From Rhizomucor pusillus (lineage: Eukaryota > Mucoromycota > Mucoromycetes > Mucorales > Lichtheimiaceae), in contig FWWN02000609.1 in the NCBI GenBank assembly GCA_900175165.2, forward strand, positions 1 through 64,000: DNA of 64,000 nt, written 5' to 3'. Positions 25,139 through 38,143 of the stretch are shown here, piece after piece. A program made the translations under genes and the position numbers. The notes under the pieces are model-generated. The model saw only the letters and a program-made list of their open reading frames with translations, did no database searches and was not told the origin of the DNA. Each line of letters opens with the position of its first letter. Position 1 is the stretch's first letter.

Positions 25139-26898
25139 ATGCATCGTCCCCGATTATACAGGTCACTCGGGTCTGCTCTGCCGTGCACCTCGCGCTGCTG
25201 CCTCATTCAACGTAACTACGTTGGACTAGCCTACCACCAAGCAAAACAGCCCGAGCAACAGGAAGCAGGAAACATGACGACTGTGCAAACTATTGATCGT
25301 TCCTTGAAATCATTCCAGCATACAAGGACCGGCGATGCTTCAAGCAGCATATCGTCTGTTGGCGAAGGTATCTACAAGAAAATCACGCCAGATATTGTCA
25401 GTACATTGACAAGTGTCTCCCCCTTTTTTGGTGTCAACAAAAAGATATTGCACACAAAAGCGACGCAGAACCCGATTTCCAGATCATCTCCTCGGGCGTA
25501 GGTGAGCCCATTGCATTCTTTCTTTTTAATGTTATATTTTATGATACTCATCGTTTGTAGGAAGCGCCTTGTTGGTCAAGGTAATTTGATGATATAGGCT
25601 CCAACTGGGACTCCCATTCAAAACGAAAGATAGATGCCTCCGGATACCGAAATTACAGCTGCTACTGGATCGGCTGTAGGCGCGTCTAGCAAAGTAAATC
25701 TCGATCGCGAAATAGTCGCTTTGCAAACAATTACGCTGACTCTCATTGTGGCAGGTTATTTCCAAACTGAGCCTCGACAGCTCGGCTATCAAAGCTGTGG
25801 GACGCAAACTCGTCGGCGATCCGCTGTTTTATCAAAAGGCAAGCAATAAGTTGTTACCGAATGCCGTGCCGCATAACTCACGAACGTGAATGGAACTCGC
25901 ACAGTATTACACAAAGCAAGTATCCGCCGATGTATTGCTGGCACCACCACGTATGGGAGAAATTGCAGTGATAGAAGTTCGCGGCAGTGTAAAGTATGCT
26001 TTGCGAAGAGATGCATTTTTGGCAAAGACAGACAAGGTTACTTTAGAACTTGGTCTCAAAGCTGGTGTGAAGGGTCAAGATGCTGTAAGTATCCATGCAA
26101 TGTACACCACGATTCGTTTGGTCGACTCACAACGTCGCTCACGATACAGGGTTTGACAAACCGCGTGGTGCATACAGTTAGCGGTCCCGGTAAAATAGCC
26201 ATCTCTCATTACGGAGGACTATACCGCCTTGCTCTTGGTGCAGGTGAAGAATATATGGTGAATCCACGAAACTTGGTAATGTGGGATGTCAGAACAGAGC
26301 CCACAAAACTGCACCCAAGCAATCACTTGATCCCATCCCCGAAATCGCCTCTCAGAAAATACACGGTCGTCCGCAACATTGCTGATAGTCCGTCAATGCA
26401 ACCGAAACTTCAATACCTTAGCAGCTGGATAAAGACATTACGAAATTACATTCTGGGAGCACCCGTAAGACATTTACAAAAAAAGAAATAGCTAGCTGCC
26501 TGTTTGAAATCGCTCACACATCGCTTGCTCTATCTGTAGGATTTTGTTCGAGTCAAAGGTCCAGGTGACCTGTATTTGACTTCTCGAGTAGAACCTCGCT
26601 TTGAACGATCTCGAATGTAAGGAGAGACAAAACAGCCAATAATTAACATAAACTAATGCATCTCATTTTGGGATATAGCATGAATGCATTGACTGGTGCC
26701 AATGATTCGCTTACTCAGGCATTCGAACAGTCTGCACTCTTCCCTACCGCGCCGGCAGACACAATGCAAGTTGCAGCTGGACGCGGCAAGGCTTCACGAC
26801 ATGTGCAATACGCAGTTGGCAAATCGATGAATGGCAAACCGACTTACTATGCAGAAGTTGGACCAAAGGGCCGTGTCACATTTGTCGAAAACAAATAA
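25139..26898 (+). CDS. AIM24: AIM24-family mitochondrial protein
   Basis: AIM24 proteins are inner-membrane/matrix-side factors linked to cristae (MICOS) integrity. Nine exons: 25139-25367, 25469-25501, 25561-25580, 25634-25693, 25755-25838, 25905-26084, 26150-26464, 26540-26616, 26679-26898; 405 aa. The N-terminus is basic and Ser/Arg-rich, as expected for mitochondrial import. Family blocks are LLVKMPPDTEITAATGSAVG, DPLFYQK, EIAVIEVRGSVKYALRRDAF, SGPGKIAISHYGG and GAGEEYMVNPRNLVMWD. Intron 5 (25839-25904) starts with GC rather than GT; its acceptor could also be at 25916 in the same frame. The start is the first ATG of the exon and may be extended if an upstream exon exists. It converges on the glutamate decarboxylase gene, 78 bp between stops. 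Confidence 0.88.
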
Positions 26899-26976
26899 AG
26901 ACGATAACAAATACTCATTCATTAGAGGAAAATATTTATTGCAGCAGATGTAAAGCAGTAAACTACATGAAAGAGC

Positions 26977-28841
26977 CTAACAAGTCCTGGCATACGTCTT
27001 GGGTTTGGTGGTATCAGAGTCTTTGGATTTGTTGCCCTTTGTATGATCAGAAATTTCCTCCAGAGGCGCAAAGACAGCTTCATCCACGGTGTTTTCGAGC
27101 TTGCGAAGTTTGTTGACTGCTTCCATTATATCTTTAATGAGACGATCTACCATATCAACGGACAGAGATTCACGGACAACAACACGCAGAATTTCGACTT
27201 CTTCCTCGTCAGGTGGTAGAGAATAATTGGGCACGATCCAGCCCTTGGTACGAATCAACATGCTGACGGCCGACTGGCGTACATGTGGATATCGTCGCTT
27301 AAAGTCATCCGTGAACTTAAACGACACCACAGGAAGGGATGGGTTGTAGTTTACATCTTCACCCTTCTTCTTGCGATTCTCCGCTTGTTGCTTGGCGCTG
27401 ACTTCTTCGTAGCCAAACACGCCATCCTCGCGGTGCATATCCGAGATGCAGTCAAAGTATCCAGAGCGTTCAAGAGCGTTGGACAAGATTCGAGCGTTGC
27501 TGAGACAGTTCTCGATGATTTTGGTGTATCCTTCGTAGCCAAGACGGATGAAATTATAGTATTGTCCGATCTGTGGTAATGCTGTTAGAAGAATCAAGTT
27601 TACATCGATCACTATGCGATGTTACCATGAAGCATGCTGGGCGCGAGAAGTTAAGACCATAAGAATATTCGGTTCCACCAAGATAATGTAGTTCAAATAC
27701 CAAATCCTTTGGCAAGTATTCATCAGATTTCCAGAGAATCCAGCCTATACCAGGGTAGCATAGACCAAACTTGTGGCCAGATGCATTGATTGAGACTACT
27801 CGAGGTAGCCGAAAGTCCCATTCAAGACCAGGGAAAGCAAAAGGCGCGACGAAGCCTCCACTTTGGATATGAAATGATTTAGTCCAGTAGGCTATTTGTA
27901 TACATATATTTGCCAATTACCTGGCAGCGTCGACATGAATAGGAATATCCAAGCCTGTCTTTTCTTGAAGTTCATCCAGCAGCTTGGATAAACCTTTGAC
28001 ATCTTCAAAGTGGCCTGTGTATGTTGAACCGAGAATAATGAAAACACCGATCGTGTTTGCGTCGCAAGCTTCCACTGCCTTCTCGATATCGAGCACATGG
28101 TGACTTTTCTCGCTCACGGGAATAAGCCGAGGCTCAACATCAAAGTAGCGTGTAAATTTTTCGAGGGCGACTTGCGCGTTGTGGCCCAATATAATGTTCG
28201 GCCGGGAAGCATCCTTGCCTGCCTCTTTGCGCGCATGCTGCCAGCGTTTCTTGAGAGCAAGACCTCCGAGCATAACTGCCTCAGACGAACCGACCGTCGG
28301 CGTACCCACAGCTTGCTCAGCGTTCCAGAGATTACCAATAATAGAGACGCAACAGCCCTGTATACGCATCGTGGCAGGATACCTGGTTGTGGCGTGTTAG
28401 CTACTGAACAAAAGCATGTGATATCAGCCATGCAGATACTTGATACGTTACTCATCCTGATCTGCGAGGTTCTTGTTCGCACTCTCCGTGATGAGCTGGT
28501 CGGCTTCAGGCTCCATCCATGTATGGACTGTTCATCAATCAAATCATGTTTTGCATTAACATCATGTCTCAACTATTTTCCCAGACTATGCATCACTTGC
28601 CAAAACTCGCGCAATTCATAGCTGGGCGACCATCCAACTCGAGTTCATCGTGAACAAGCTGATAAGCTACGCGTGGCTCTACAGACTTTTCTGGCAACTC
28701 GAACTTGGGTATGCTGGAGGTTGCATAGCGGGAACTGTAGGCCAGCGAATGCAAATGCTGGTCTTCACGCCCAGAAGCGGATGGATGCAATTCGCTCTTG
28801 CGAACTTCACTGTCAGAGCTGATATGTCTCTGTAAAACCAT
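26977..28841 (-). CDS. GAD1: Glutamate decarboxylase (PLP-dependent)
   Basis: Converts glutamate to GABA and CO2 in the cytosol, first step of the GABA shunt. Five exons: 28841-28601, 28527-28452, 28382-27921, 27860-27626, 27570-26977; 535 aa. Family blocks: [53 protein letters not shown] (D257) and [17 protein letters not shown] with the PLP lysine at K290. The C-terminus continues with [21 protein letters not shown]. Intron 1 begins with a perfect GC-type donor (GCAAGT); using the nearby GT instead breaks the frame. No calmodulin-binding tail like that of plants is obvious. Confidence 0.96.
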
Positions 28842-29090
28842 GTTCAGTATACGAAAACGAAAAAGGAAAGTATTTCTCATGGAGGGCATGCTTGGGATTT
28901 ATATATACGGCGAAGATGTACAACAGGGGTGGTCGGATGTTGTTGATGGCAAAAAGAATATGCCTACCTTTGCTGCGAGTTGCGTCATGGATTTGACAGG
29001 AATGAAAAGAAAAAGAAAAGGGGAGGAATACAAAGGAAAAGCCAAAGGATATTACTAATGTAAGAGTATACGATGTGATTTTGCAGACAT

Positions 29091-30184
29091 TTATACTCCA
29101 TTCACCACCACTGCAGCGTCATCTCCATCAGCCACCATGCCTTCTTCGTCATCATTGTTGCGTTCCTTAAACCTGGATGACGCAGACTCTTCCTGATGCT
29201 GCTGCTTCTGCTCCGGTTCCGGTGTGCTCTCGCGAGAATCTGCCTCTGAACCTTCTTCGTCTGATGACACATATCCGCGATCCATATCCATAAGTTTCTG
29301 TCGTTTTGCAAGCTAAACATCCGGAGATCGAGTCAGTTCATGTCTCGGTAAAACCCATGCTATATCGGCTTTGCTTACCCCTTCTTGTCGTTCCTTTTCC
29401 ACATCCTGCTGTAAGCCCTTCACAGAGTCTATCAAGTCCGAGAATTTGCGCTTTCGCGATCTCAGTGCTTCTTCTTTGCTTTCCTTTTCGTGCTTCAGAA
29501 ACTCGATATCAGCTTTCAAATTTTGAATGGATCTATTGCAGGAAAAAGAAATATGATCTCAGTTACGTTTTCCAATACGTCATTCTGTTAGCCTAAAATT
29601 CTTACTTTAGGTACGTTTCACGCGTCTCCAGCTGCAGGATCTTGCGCGCTTCCTTGTCATATTCTAGTTTATTCTTGCGTACTTCTTGTGCTTCTTTGAG
29701 ATCCTCTTTGAGACCGGATATCTGGCTCGCCACTTCTTTTAAAGTCACATCTAGTAATTTATTCCATCGTCAGACGTAAACACATAGACCTATATATCCC
29801 ATACAGGAGTTTATATATGTTATACCTGTCTTTTCCACTACTTGGTGATATTTCTCAATATCGATGTTGTTGACGCGTTGCAATACGGGATGTCGACGAA
29901 GACTCGTCTTGTAATTTGCCAGCAATGTCAATAACGTTTCATATGTGTGTTGCCTATCCAAGTTTACTATGCGATCAAAGAGTAGCGTTAATGTTCGAAT
30001 AGACTTACGATGATTCTAAGGATTCGCTGTGCAGACTCCTCAACCACGTGTTGATTCTTTTCTGGATATTCTTGACCGGTCGATCATCAATAGCCAATCT
30101 TAGTTTAAGTTCCTCTTTTTAGTTGAAGAATACTCGTTAGCATCCGCATTCTTGAATAGGTTTGCTAAGCTTACCTTCGTCCAT
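29091..30184 (-). CDS. THO complex subunit 7 (THOC7/Mft1-like)
   Basis: Subunit of the THO/TREX complex coupling transcription to mRNA export in the nucleus. Six exons: 30184-30175, 30114-30009, 29953-29826, 29750-29606, 29532-29379, 29312-29091; 254 aa. Residues 1-40 contain KRINTWLRSLHSESLESS, and the middle is a long helical coiled coil with QEVRKNKLEYDKEARKI and KRKFSDLIDSVKGLQQDVEKE, matching THOC7 organisation. The C-terminal 70 residues are acidic and disordered (DEEGSEADSRESTPEPE). Identification rests on the block pattern and coiled-coil layout. The first exon is only 10 nt. Confidence 0.85.
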
Positions 30185-30510
30185 TATTATGCGATGTCAA
30201 CAGAAGTCTGGCAGTGGGAACCAAATTCCCCTCCTTGATTTGCGCTCCGTGTGACGGTCCACGTTCGTGAGCGCTTAGAAACAACCTGTAAAAGGCCTTT
30301 ATGCATAGAGGCTCACTGAGCCAATATATACATTGAAGCCTTTTCAGTATCCGTACTGAAGATCTTATAGCGCCATTATTGTAAGAATTCTATATCGCTT
30401 TCCCTCACTATAGGCACCTGGCAATGATTAAGTTTTCAAATATTGGGCTTTTTATGCTTCCTTGATAGATCAATTAAAATTATTGAGACGTTATCACGGT
30501 TCTGTATGCC
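30185..30510. other. Intergenic between THOC7 and the first MFS transporter
   Basis: 326 bp, promoter side of THOC7 and 3' flank of the MFS gene. No ORF or motif is supportable. Confidence 0.5.
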
Positions 30511-32668
30511 TCATCGTAGATATCTGTCGCGCATATTTTTCCATCTGGAAGCATTAGAAACTACAGTGGGGAAGATTACCGCGGCGGCAGAAAGGATCAA
30601 AAAACCACAGATTGTTCCGTAAATCCCAGCACCCACGGCCGTTTGAAAGTCATGGGATGTGAGCGTTCCGACAGATCCAACAACAAATCGGAATATATTC
30701 AAGCAAGCTTTAAAGTATTGTATAAGTGTATATGCTACAACTTACATCTCGATTGAATTAGCTTAATACCTGATACTGAAGCTGCCTTTCTCTCGAAAGA
30801 ATCCGCTGCATATACCGCGGTTACTGTGCCAAGCATTGCTGATCCAAGTTGACCTGCAAATATTGATAAACTTTAGAACCAGTGTGAGGTAATTGATTAC
30901 ATTGCAATAACAATAGGTTTACCAAAGAAGCATGCCATCATTCCAAACGCAAAAAACGTATTCTTTTGAACTAACCATCCAAAAGCTATGTAACCTGCTG
31001 CGCCGATAAAAGCTGCTGTAGCTGTGAAGACATAATTGAGCCGCATTTCTGGGTAATACTGTCTGTTTGTCCTTTGACATAGAGCCTGGTTTCTCTTGTA
31101 CAGAAAATCTGATACGATTCCCATTGCAATAGAGCCAAGTATACCACCCACAGCGCCCGGTAGGTAGCACACTCCCACTGTAGTCGTGTTAAACCCGTAT
31201 TGGTTACTGTATATCCAAGAAAACGAAGTCTGGATAGAGTTCATCGAATACATCCTGGCAAATTCAGTCAGTACATATCCTATCCTGGATCAAATATTTT
31301 ACTCACGCGATCGCGCAGTATATGGCTATCATTAAAACGTTAGGATATCGCAAAAGTTTGAGAGAGTTAAAAGGATTGGTCAGGAGCCTCTTTCGAAGAG
31401 GGGTTGAGTGAGCCGCAGGCGCGCGAGTTTCAGGAAGGAAAGCAAAAATCAGTATCCATGCAACGCCGTTAAGTATCGAAAGCATCCAGTATACACCTCT
31501 CCAGCCAAAGGACGCCACGATTGCACCACCGACGGTTGGTCTGTAAACAGAATGAAAAGTTTAATGGTTAGATACATCTTGCAGCGTGCGTATTTGAAGC
31601 TTTACTGTTACTCACGCAAAGGTAGGTATTGTGATATACACTGAACTGATTATAGCATATACACGAGCTCGATCTTTTGCAGTAAATACATCCGCCAGAG
31701 TTCCAGAGTTCAAGGACAGTAACTAAATAGTCGAGAAAAAAATATAAATATGTCTGGAATAGTCGACCCTGGCAGCTAGCGCTCGAAATATTATACCGAT
31801 GAATCCCCAGACGCCGAGATAACTCGAAATAGGAAGAGCATAGGTACATTTACAGACACTGCACAGCCGATGTTACCGATAAGAGAAATAAATAACGAGA
31901 TAATGTATATCCATCGTCGTCCTGTTGTGCGGCAAGGAATTACAGAGCACAACGTTAATATGCAATAAGAAAAGGTTCGAGTGACAGTAATATACTACCG
32001 TATCCATCGCCGTATGTCGCCCATATCGCTGGCTAATATCTTTGCGTTCTTAGTACCGGCGATGGCAACCAAGCTAATTTTTACATTTGCTACTTACAAA
32101 GGCACCGTACACAAAATAAGTTACGGCAACTAGATCAAGTTCGCGAATGAGCGATGTATTTGTGCGGATTATTACACACGCCGATGTCATATATTACCTA
32201 TACCGTTCGCAACTGTTGGAGTGGTATTTAAGCTTTCCTGCATCTCCGGAAGAGCAGGTAGCTTATTTCAGGAATTTATGAGAATTTATCTGAGATCCAC
32301 TGTATAGAACATTTTGGATGGTTCCAAATTGCTTGACATACCACTGTCGTGTTTGTAAAGGGCATCCTATTGCACTTGTTACATCCCATGATTGAATAAG
32401 CCGACAATAAGAAAACTCACAGTGATGTTGCCAATGTGATCTGCAAAAGGATGAAATACTTTTTACATTTAGAGAACTGGTATGGCGAGTTCTGCTGAAT
32501 AGCAGCTTCGGATTTTGAGACAGCTGCATTCTTGTCAAGCGCTGTACATTTCTGTTCTTCAAATGGCAAGCCGGTTGATTCGTTCGTTGGGACTTGAGGA
32601 TCTGGAGAAATACGGCAGTCGCTGCTGGCTGCAGACCTGAGACCAACAGATTGTTCCTCGTCCTGCAT
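30511..32668 (-). CDS. MFS transporter, DHA1-like (paralogue A)
   Basis: Plasma-membrane proton antiporter of the multidrug type by family; substrate unknown. Eleven exons: 32668-32421, 32366-32342, 32261-32204, 32129-32098, 32032-31999, 31921-31797, 31722-31616, 31540-31307, 31254-30923, 30853-30770, 30707-30511; 491 aa. A hydrophilic N-tail of about 75 residues is followed by 12 predicted membrane segments. MFS motif A is WATYGDGYGRRWIY; the motif C region is APTVGGAIVASFGWRGVYWM, followed by FLPETRAP. The central loop carries RTNRQYYPEMRL. All introns are GT-AG. The next gene (33310-35552) is a tandem paralogue with the same exon plan. Confidence 0.92.
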
Positions 32669-33309
32669 AGCTCTTGATTACAGATCGAAGTGACGATCGA
32701 CAATACGAGCTTTGGTAATATGGAAAAAGAAGAAAGAAAGATTGAATTAGAATGCTCAAATTGCCCTAGGCACTATTATCTGCAGGCGTAAACTTTGCAT
32801 GCATATGTGTCTCCTTTAAATCTGCTGCCACGAAAGCCAGAATGCCAAATTGATGTGCATAGTCGATGCATGTTGCATGCTTTCCTATTGAAAATGCATT
32901 AAGTAACCGTATCAATGGTTTTACATCGAGCATTGTCGAACTGTAGGAAAAGTACATAAATTGAGCCTGTCCATTTACAGCCGGAACATGCTAGTTTGGG
33001 AGCTTACTGATGTAAATTGTCGCAATGCACCTTTCTGCCACGTGAGTGCCGCGCAGGGCAGCGAGGTCTGTACTGTGGTGAGGACAGAAGCAGAGATAGA
33101 AAGATTTCTTTTAGTACTTCTGTTTCTTGAACCATTAAGCGATGTAGAAGACATAATTTTCCCTAGAACGCTATCTAATATATTTGCTGAGAAGAAGGAG
33201 TAGGATCAACTTGGCATAAGCGATGAAAGTTCTATTTACTCTGTATGGTCCTGTCTGTATAAAATAGTAAGCTTCTATTACTTCTCAAGGAATATGAGTC
33301 TTGTGCATG
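32669..33309. other. Intergenic between the tandem MFS genes
   Basis: 641 bp holding the promoter of paralogue A and the 3' flank of paralogue B. Small ORFs (for example 32766-32957, minus) have no recognisable content. No leftover transporter exon is visible here. Confidence 0.5.
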
Positions 33310-35552
33310 CTAAGTCACAGTACGTTCTTCCCGCATTCTCTTCCATTTCAGAAAATATCTCTTGACGTAGATAATTGAAAGTGCAAAGGGGATGACGAGT
33401 ATGCCGCTTACTGTATACAAGGGTCCAGTAGGTATCGCAGCAAGCATATCAGAAACGAATATCTCTCTGACGCCTGCAAGCATGAACCTAACAAAGAAGT
33501 TGCAGGCTAAAGAGCATGTTAGCCGATAGTTCAAAAGCGTTAGAGAGAATGCTTCAACACTTGCAATTAACTGCAGAACTCTGGCTCTCGAAGCTATTGA
33601 GCAGGTAGGTCGATAATGTCACTATCGCCTCGCCGAAGCAAACATTCGCTTGTAGACAAGTCATAGTCAGGCGGCTTTGTTCAAAATCTTCAAAGCTACA
33701 CGAAACCTACCAGAAAATTGACACACGATCCCGACGGCAAGATGAACATGGCTTTGAACGCACCAGCCGAACGTTGCGATACCGGATAGCAGTACAAAGA
33801 AACATATACCGAGCATAATACCATCAAGCCGCATCTCAAAGTTCGGCTCTATGCCTTGTGCTTCAGCTTGCGAAACCCTCCGACTGTAAGTTCGATCGGA
33901 TAAGCGACCGCCAAGGTAATTTCCAACAATGTTGCCTACTGGTACTGCGAGGTAGCATAAACTGAATATGTCTGGGCGCAGGTTATACTTTTTAATGTAA
34001 ATCCAAGTGTAGGCCATTAGATTGAAATAATCAAAGTAGGTCCTACAAAAGCAAACATCGCATGTAAATATTGCGTTGATTACTCCTTTTTCTTCATTTT
34101 CATATATTAATTTGATGGCTTACAGTATCCCGCAGACAAAGCACATTAGCGTTACATTGGGGTATGCAAACAGTTTCAAAGCTCGTAGGAGCCGAAGACT
34201 CCTGATAGATGATCGATTTCTGTCTGGCTTCTCGTCTGAGTTGCATCGATCAATATTATGTTTGCCACAGGTCTCTGGTACGAAAAGCAAGATGAGGATC
34301 CAAGCAGACAAGCAATACGCGCCTATAAAGTAAAGTGTACTGCGCCAGCCGAAAGCTTGGGTAAGAGCACCGCCGATAATAGGACTACATAAATTGTTGC
34401 GTTGAGTTGCGGATGTATGATACTGAATATTTGTTCTTAGTACCCAATGGCAGGACCAACGGAGATACCGCGCATAACTGTGGAGAAGGCACTTCCTTGC
34501 TGCCTGTCCTCGTAAAGATCGGTTACTATGCCAGCTGAGACGGAAATACACTGGTGCATAGTGTCCCACAGATTAGACTGAAGCAAACAATGATGAAACA
34601 TTTATACAGGACGCAAATATGTACTTACAACCGAAATTCCGACACCAAAGAGCCCTCGAAAAAGGATAAGCATGCCCATGTTTACAGGTACGCCTCCGCA
34701 TACACTGAATATGGTTGCGATTGCCAGACCAACAGGGAAAGGATTTTTTCTACCTAATACCTTGCAGTGTTAGCATATCGTTACTTAGAACAAAGAATAA
34801 AGCTATTTTTTTTGAAACGTACCAAAGACATCACCGAAGGCTGCCCATATGAGAGGCTTAAGATTAAACACTCCATTGTTACTTGCTCTGTGATGTTAAT
34901 ATCATCTCAAATACATGTACTACTCACGAATATTGCGGTCACAAAGCTGTTCACCGCAACTATGCAATTCATTAAACTTCGAGTACTCATTAATTTCCCG
35001 CTCGCAGCGACAGCACCTCTATAACTTACGTGAAGCATTGACCGCAGTGTATGAGGTGAGAAGGTCCTGTTGTATTTGAGCAACACCAGGGAGCTGATCC
35101 CGTAGCAATTCAAGTAAGTCATTTACGCAGCTCAAATGGTGGCGCTATCTCTGTGTCTATCAATTGATTTTACATAGAGCGTAGTTCCCGCTGGCCCCCT
35201 ATTAAACAACCAGTGTTAAACTCGAAAACTGAGAGCGGATTATTTAAATCATCTCACATGGCTGAAGCATATGCTATGACTAGAATTATCAATCGTTTCT
35301 TCCACGCTGGATACTCCCGTGCTGCTGATGATCTTGAGAAATGTGAGTGTATTGTCCGCACTATCATTTCCCCACTAAGGGACCAAGTCAGACTCACTTT
35401 CGATTCAGCACCTTTGATGATGCGTCGCGTCCAGATACCATGTCTTGTTCATCATTTTGCAAAGTAAGTGGGCTTTTGCTGATAGTACCAGGTGTATTCT
35501 TGAGAGAGCTTCCAGCAGGACTCGTGTTGGAATCCGTACCTGTTGAATTCAT
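33310..35552 (-). CDS. MFS transporter, DHA1-like (paralogue B)
   Basis: Predicted multidrug-type proton antiporter; substrate unknown. Twelve exons: 35552-35398, 35332-35258, 35198-35174, 35093-35030, 34959-34928, 34856-34823, 34753-34629, 34577-34444, 34384-34124, 34042-33711, 33648-33565, 33506-33310; 505 aa. An in-frame TGA lies just before the ATG, supporting the start. TM1 is KKRLIILVIAYASAM; motif A is AAFGDVFGRKNPF; the motif C region is GPIIGGALTQAFGWRSTLYF then FVPETCG; the loop before TM7 is long and charged. Exon lengths 25, 32, 34, 125, 332, 84 and 197 nt are identical to paralogue A. The last intron (33564-33507) begins with GC. Confidence 0.9.
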
Positions 35553-36902
35553 TGATCAGAACTGAAGCTCAGGAAGTCAAGAAGGGGCTGGAGTAGAATA
35601 AAAAGCAGAATGAAATTTTTACATGGTTTTCAAATGCAAATGCAGTAATCTGCATCATCCCTGATATTATCCTTAGACGGCTGCAGCCACCAGCAGCTCC
35701 TGGAGGTCCCTTAATTCAAATTTGATCCCCTTTGTTGTTACCATTACTATCAAATATCAAAGCCGGATGCCAAGGAGTAATTTGGACCACCATCAGTTGT
35801 AATTCCATTGTATATGTTCCAAGACAACATAGTAAACATCGATGTCAAGGCGCAGCGGAGGAATAATCCATCCAAATGCACGTTTGCTATGTGTTTACTC
35901 CTATGCATAAAAGAAGATCGCTAACTGCCATATTTGTAAATATCTGTGCTCATTGTGCGACTCGATGCTGAAGTACTCCTACAATGCAAACATGATTCAC
36001 AGACTCTTAGGCAGCTAAGAAATAGACTGTCCGTACTTTTCACTTTGTTCTTGGCTTGGAAATGTCCTTTTTAAGCCATTAATGGATATCGTGGCAAAAG
36101 CATGCCATTTGCTCACGGAAGCATGCCAGACGGCATGTCAAGCCAAAGACAATCATCACGCCACGGACCATCCAGTTAAACCAAAATATGGTTAGTCTGT
36201 AAAACACTTTGAAGTTCTGCTTACATAAGACCCTGCCGAAATTTACTTGGATAAGGCTTTGAGCTTGGTACCTCAGTGTACAATAGTTGATAATTCAGGT
36301 GTCGATGCTTGGCGGTGCGATTTGATGCCGATGTTGCTCTTGCATTGCATATGTGTAATAGCATATGAAAATGGACGCCATTCTGCAATTTACTCCCTAA
36401 AGATATGAAGCACGAGTTCTTTTAAAGGTGTAAAAGTGTAGGAATCACATGCACGGCTTTGGACAGGGAAAAGGGTTCAATGCTGTGATTCTATTGAGTG
36501 CATATGCTAGTCCTCGACACGAAATAAATCAATGATGCTGCAAGCACAAGCCGTGACGGTTGCTACAGCAATGAAGAGTAAAACATTTTAAGCCGGGTAA
36601 TGTGATTACATTGACGCTTGAATCTTGGGGAAATGGTGGATGATCATTGATTTACGGAACTCGATTGCACAAGTATCAGAAAATACGCCTTTATGGAAGG
36701 AAGAAACATTGATATGATGATGAGGTAAGTGCGCGATTCAAAATCACATGTGTTTTGATCGCCCGTGCGCTGAACAATACGCTAGAAATTTTCACGTGTT
36801 ACTGGAAATGAAATCATATATATTAAAGCCGACATGTCACGTCTGCCGGAAATTTATCTTCTTCTTCCAATCTTTTTTACCTGAAAAACTTGACCTAGAA
36901 CC
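35553..36902. other. Intergenic between divergent MFS paralogue B and the RRM gene
   Basis: 1.35 kb with no supportable gene. It contains the promoters of the two flanking divergent genes. ORFs are very short and no repeat family is apparent. Confidence 0.5.
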
Positions 36903-37979
36903 ATGCCCAACTTTGTAAACGTAAAGGTAGATTTGTACCTTGCAACGCGAAAGGTGGGCAGCTCGCGATTGACACCTTGGTTTTTGACAGATTCCCGAGA
37001 CTCCCTCTCCAAACTACGTGATTGTCAAGAACATCTCGCTGCAGTCCAACGAAGACACTGGTTCGTACATAGGAACATACAAGTACTGTTTACAAAGTGC
37101 TAACGTGTACATTTAGTCAAGGAATTCTTCCTGTTCTGCGGCAAGATCAAGGAATTCGAGCTTGCCAAGTATGTTGCTGCATAGTGCTTATGATAGATGG
37201 AAATGACATCGTGACTAAAGTCAGGATTGCGATGTACTAGGGACGACGATGGAGCTCACCAAGTCGCTATCATCAACTTCGAGCGCGAATCTGCTGCCAA
37301 GACTGCTACTTTGTTGAGCAATGGTATGTGTTTTCTTGGATGTCGTTCCCGAAACGCGCTGGAAACTCAGCCAAAAACGTTGCTTTAGCCCTCATTGACG
37401 ATTGCCACATTGTTGCCGAGCCCTATTTCTCCTCAGCTCCTCCTCAGGAAACCGAAAAGGCAGCTACAAACCAAGAAAATGCTACTGAATCCACTACACA
37501 GGAAGGAAAGCCAAAGTCACGCATTGCTGCCGAGATCTTGGCCAACGGATACATCCTTCAGGATCAAATTGTCGCAAAGGGTCTTGAATATGACAACAAA
37601 TACGGCCTTTCCAGCCGTCTTACTGGTTATCTGAGCTCTCTTCAGGCCAATGGTAAGATATTAATCTGATTTGTATGGTGGCCGACTTGGAGACTGAATG
37701 CCTTATTATTCCTTTATAGTCAAGCAGTTCGATGAAAAGTACCGTGTTTGGGACAGAGCTGTCGAGATCGATCAAAAGTATAAGATCCAAGAGAAGGTTC
37801 AGAATGCCGCTCAAGCCGCTTTGCAGTCTCCTACCGGCCAGAAGGCTCGTGGTTTTGCCGAGCAAACCTTGGCACAGATTGCAGCCGTCCACTATGAAGC
37901 AACAAAGATCAAGAATGAAAAGAATGTATCTGCACCTGCCAACGGTGCTTCTGCTGCTGCTACTGAAACCAAGGCTTAG
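36903..37979 (+). CDS. Vip1-like RRM-domain protein
   Basis: Six exons: 36903-36926, 36991-37060, 37117-37168, 37241-37323, 37389-37652, 37720-37979; 250 aa. An RRM occupies about residues 10-90: YVIVKNIS (RNP2-like), VKEFFLFCGKIKEFEL, HQVAIINFERESAAKTATLLSN and DCHIVAEPY. The C-terminal half has RIAAEILANGYILQDQIVAKGLEYD, ALQSPTGQKARGFAEQ and an Ala-rich tail. This is the layout of fungal Vip1-type RRM proteins, whose molecular role is poorly defined. The RRM lacks the strong aromatic RNP1 of classic RNA binders, so RNA binding is an inference. Confidence 0.85.
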
Positions 37980-38143
37980 ATAGTGTACTGTGTATGTTGC
38001 TTTGTAATCTCTAACCCCTCCCCTTTCATGACATTGATACCAAATACATCAGACATCATTTATTTGCTCTGCTGAAATTTTCCTCAGCCTTTTTTTGGGA
38101 GCAGGCAGCCCAGCTTATCGTCCCGCATTGACGTCCCCTCAAA

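Noticed and set aside
25581..25597. A 17-nt intron in AIM24
   Set aside because: The reading after it hits a stop. A 53-nt intron (25581-25633) gives a clean frame and restores the conserved LLVKMPPDTEI block.
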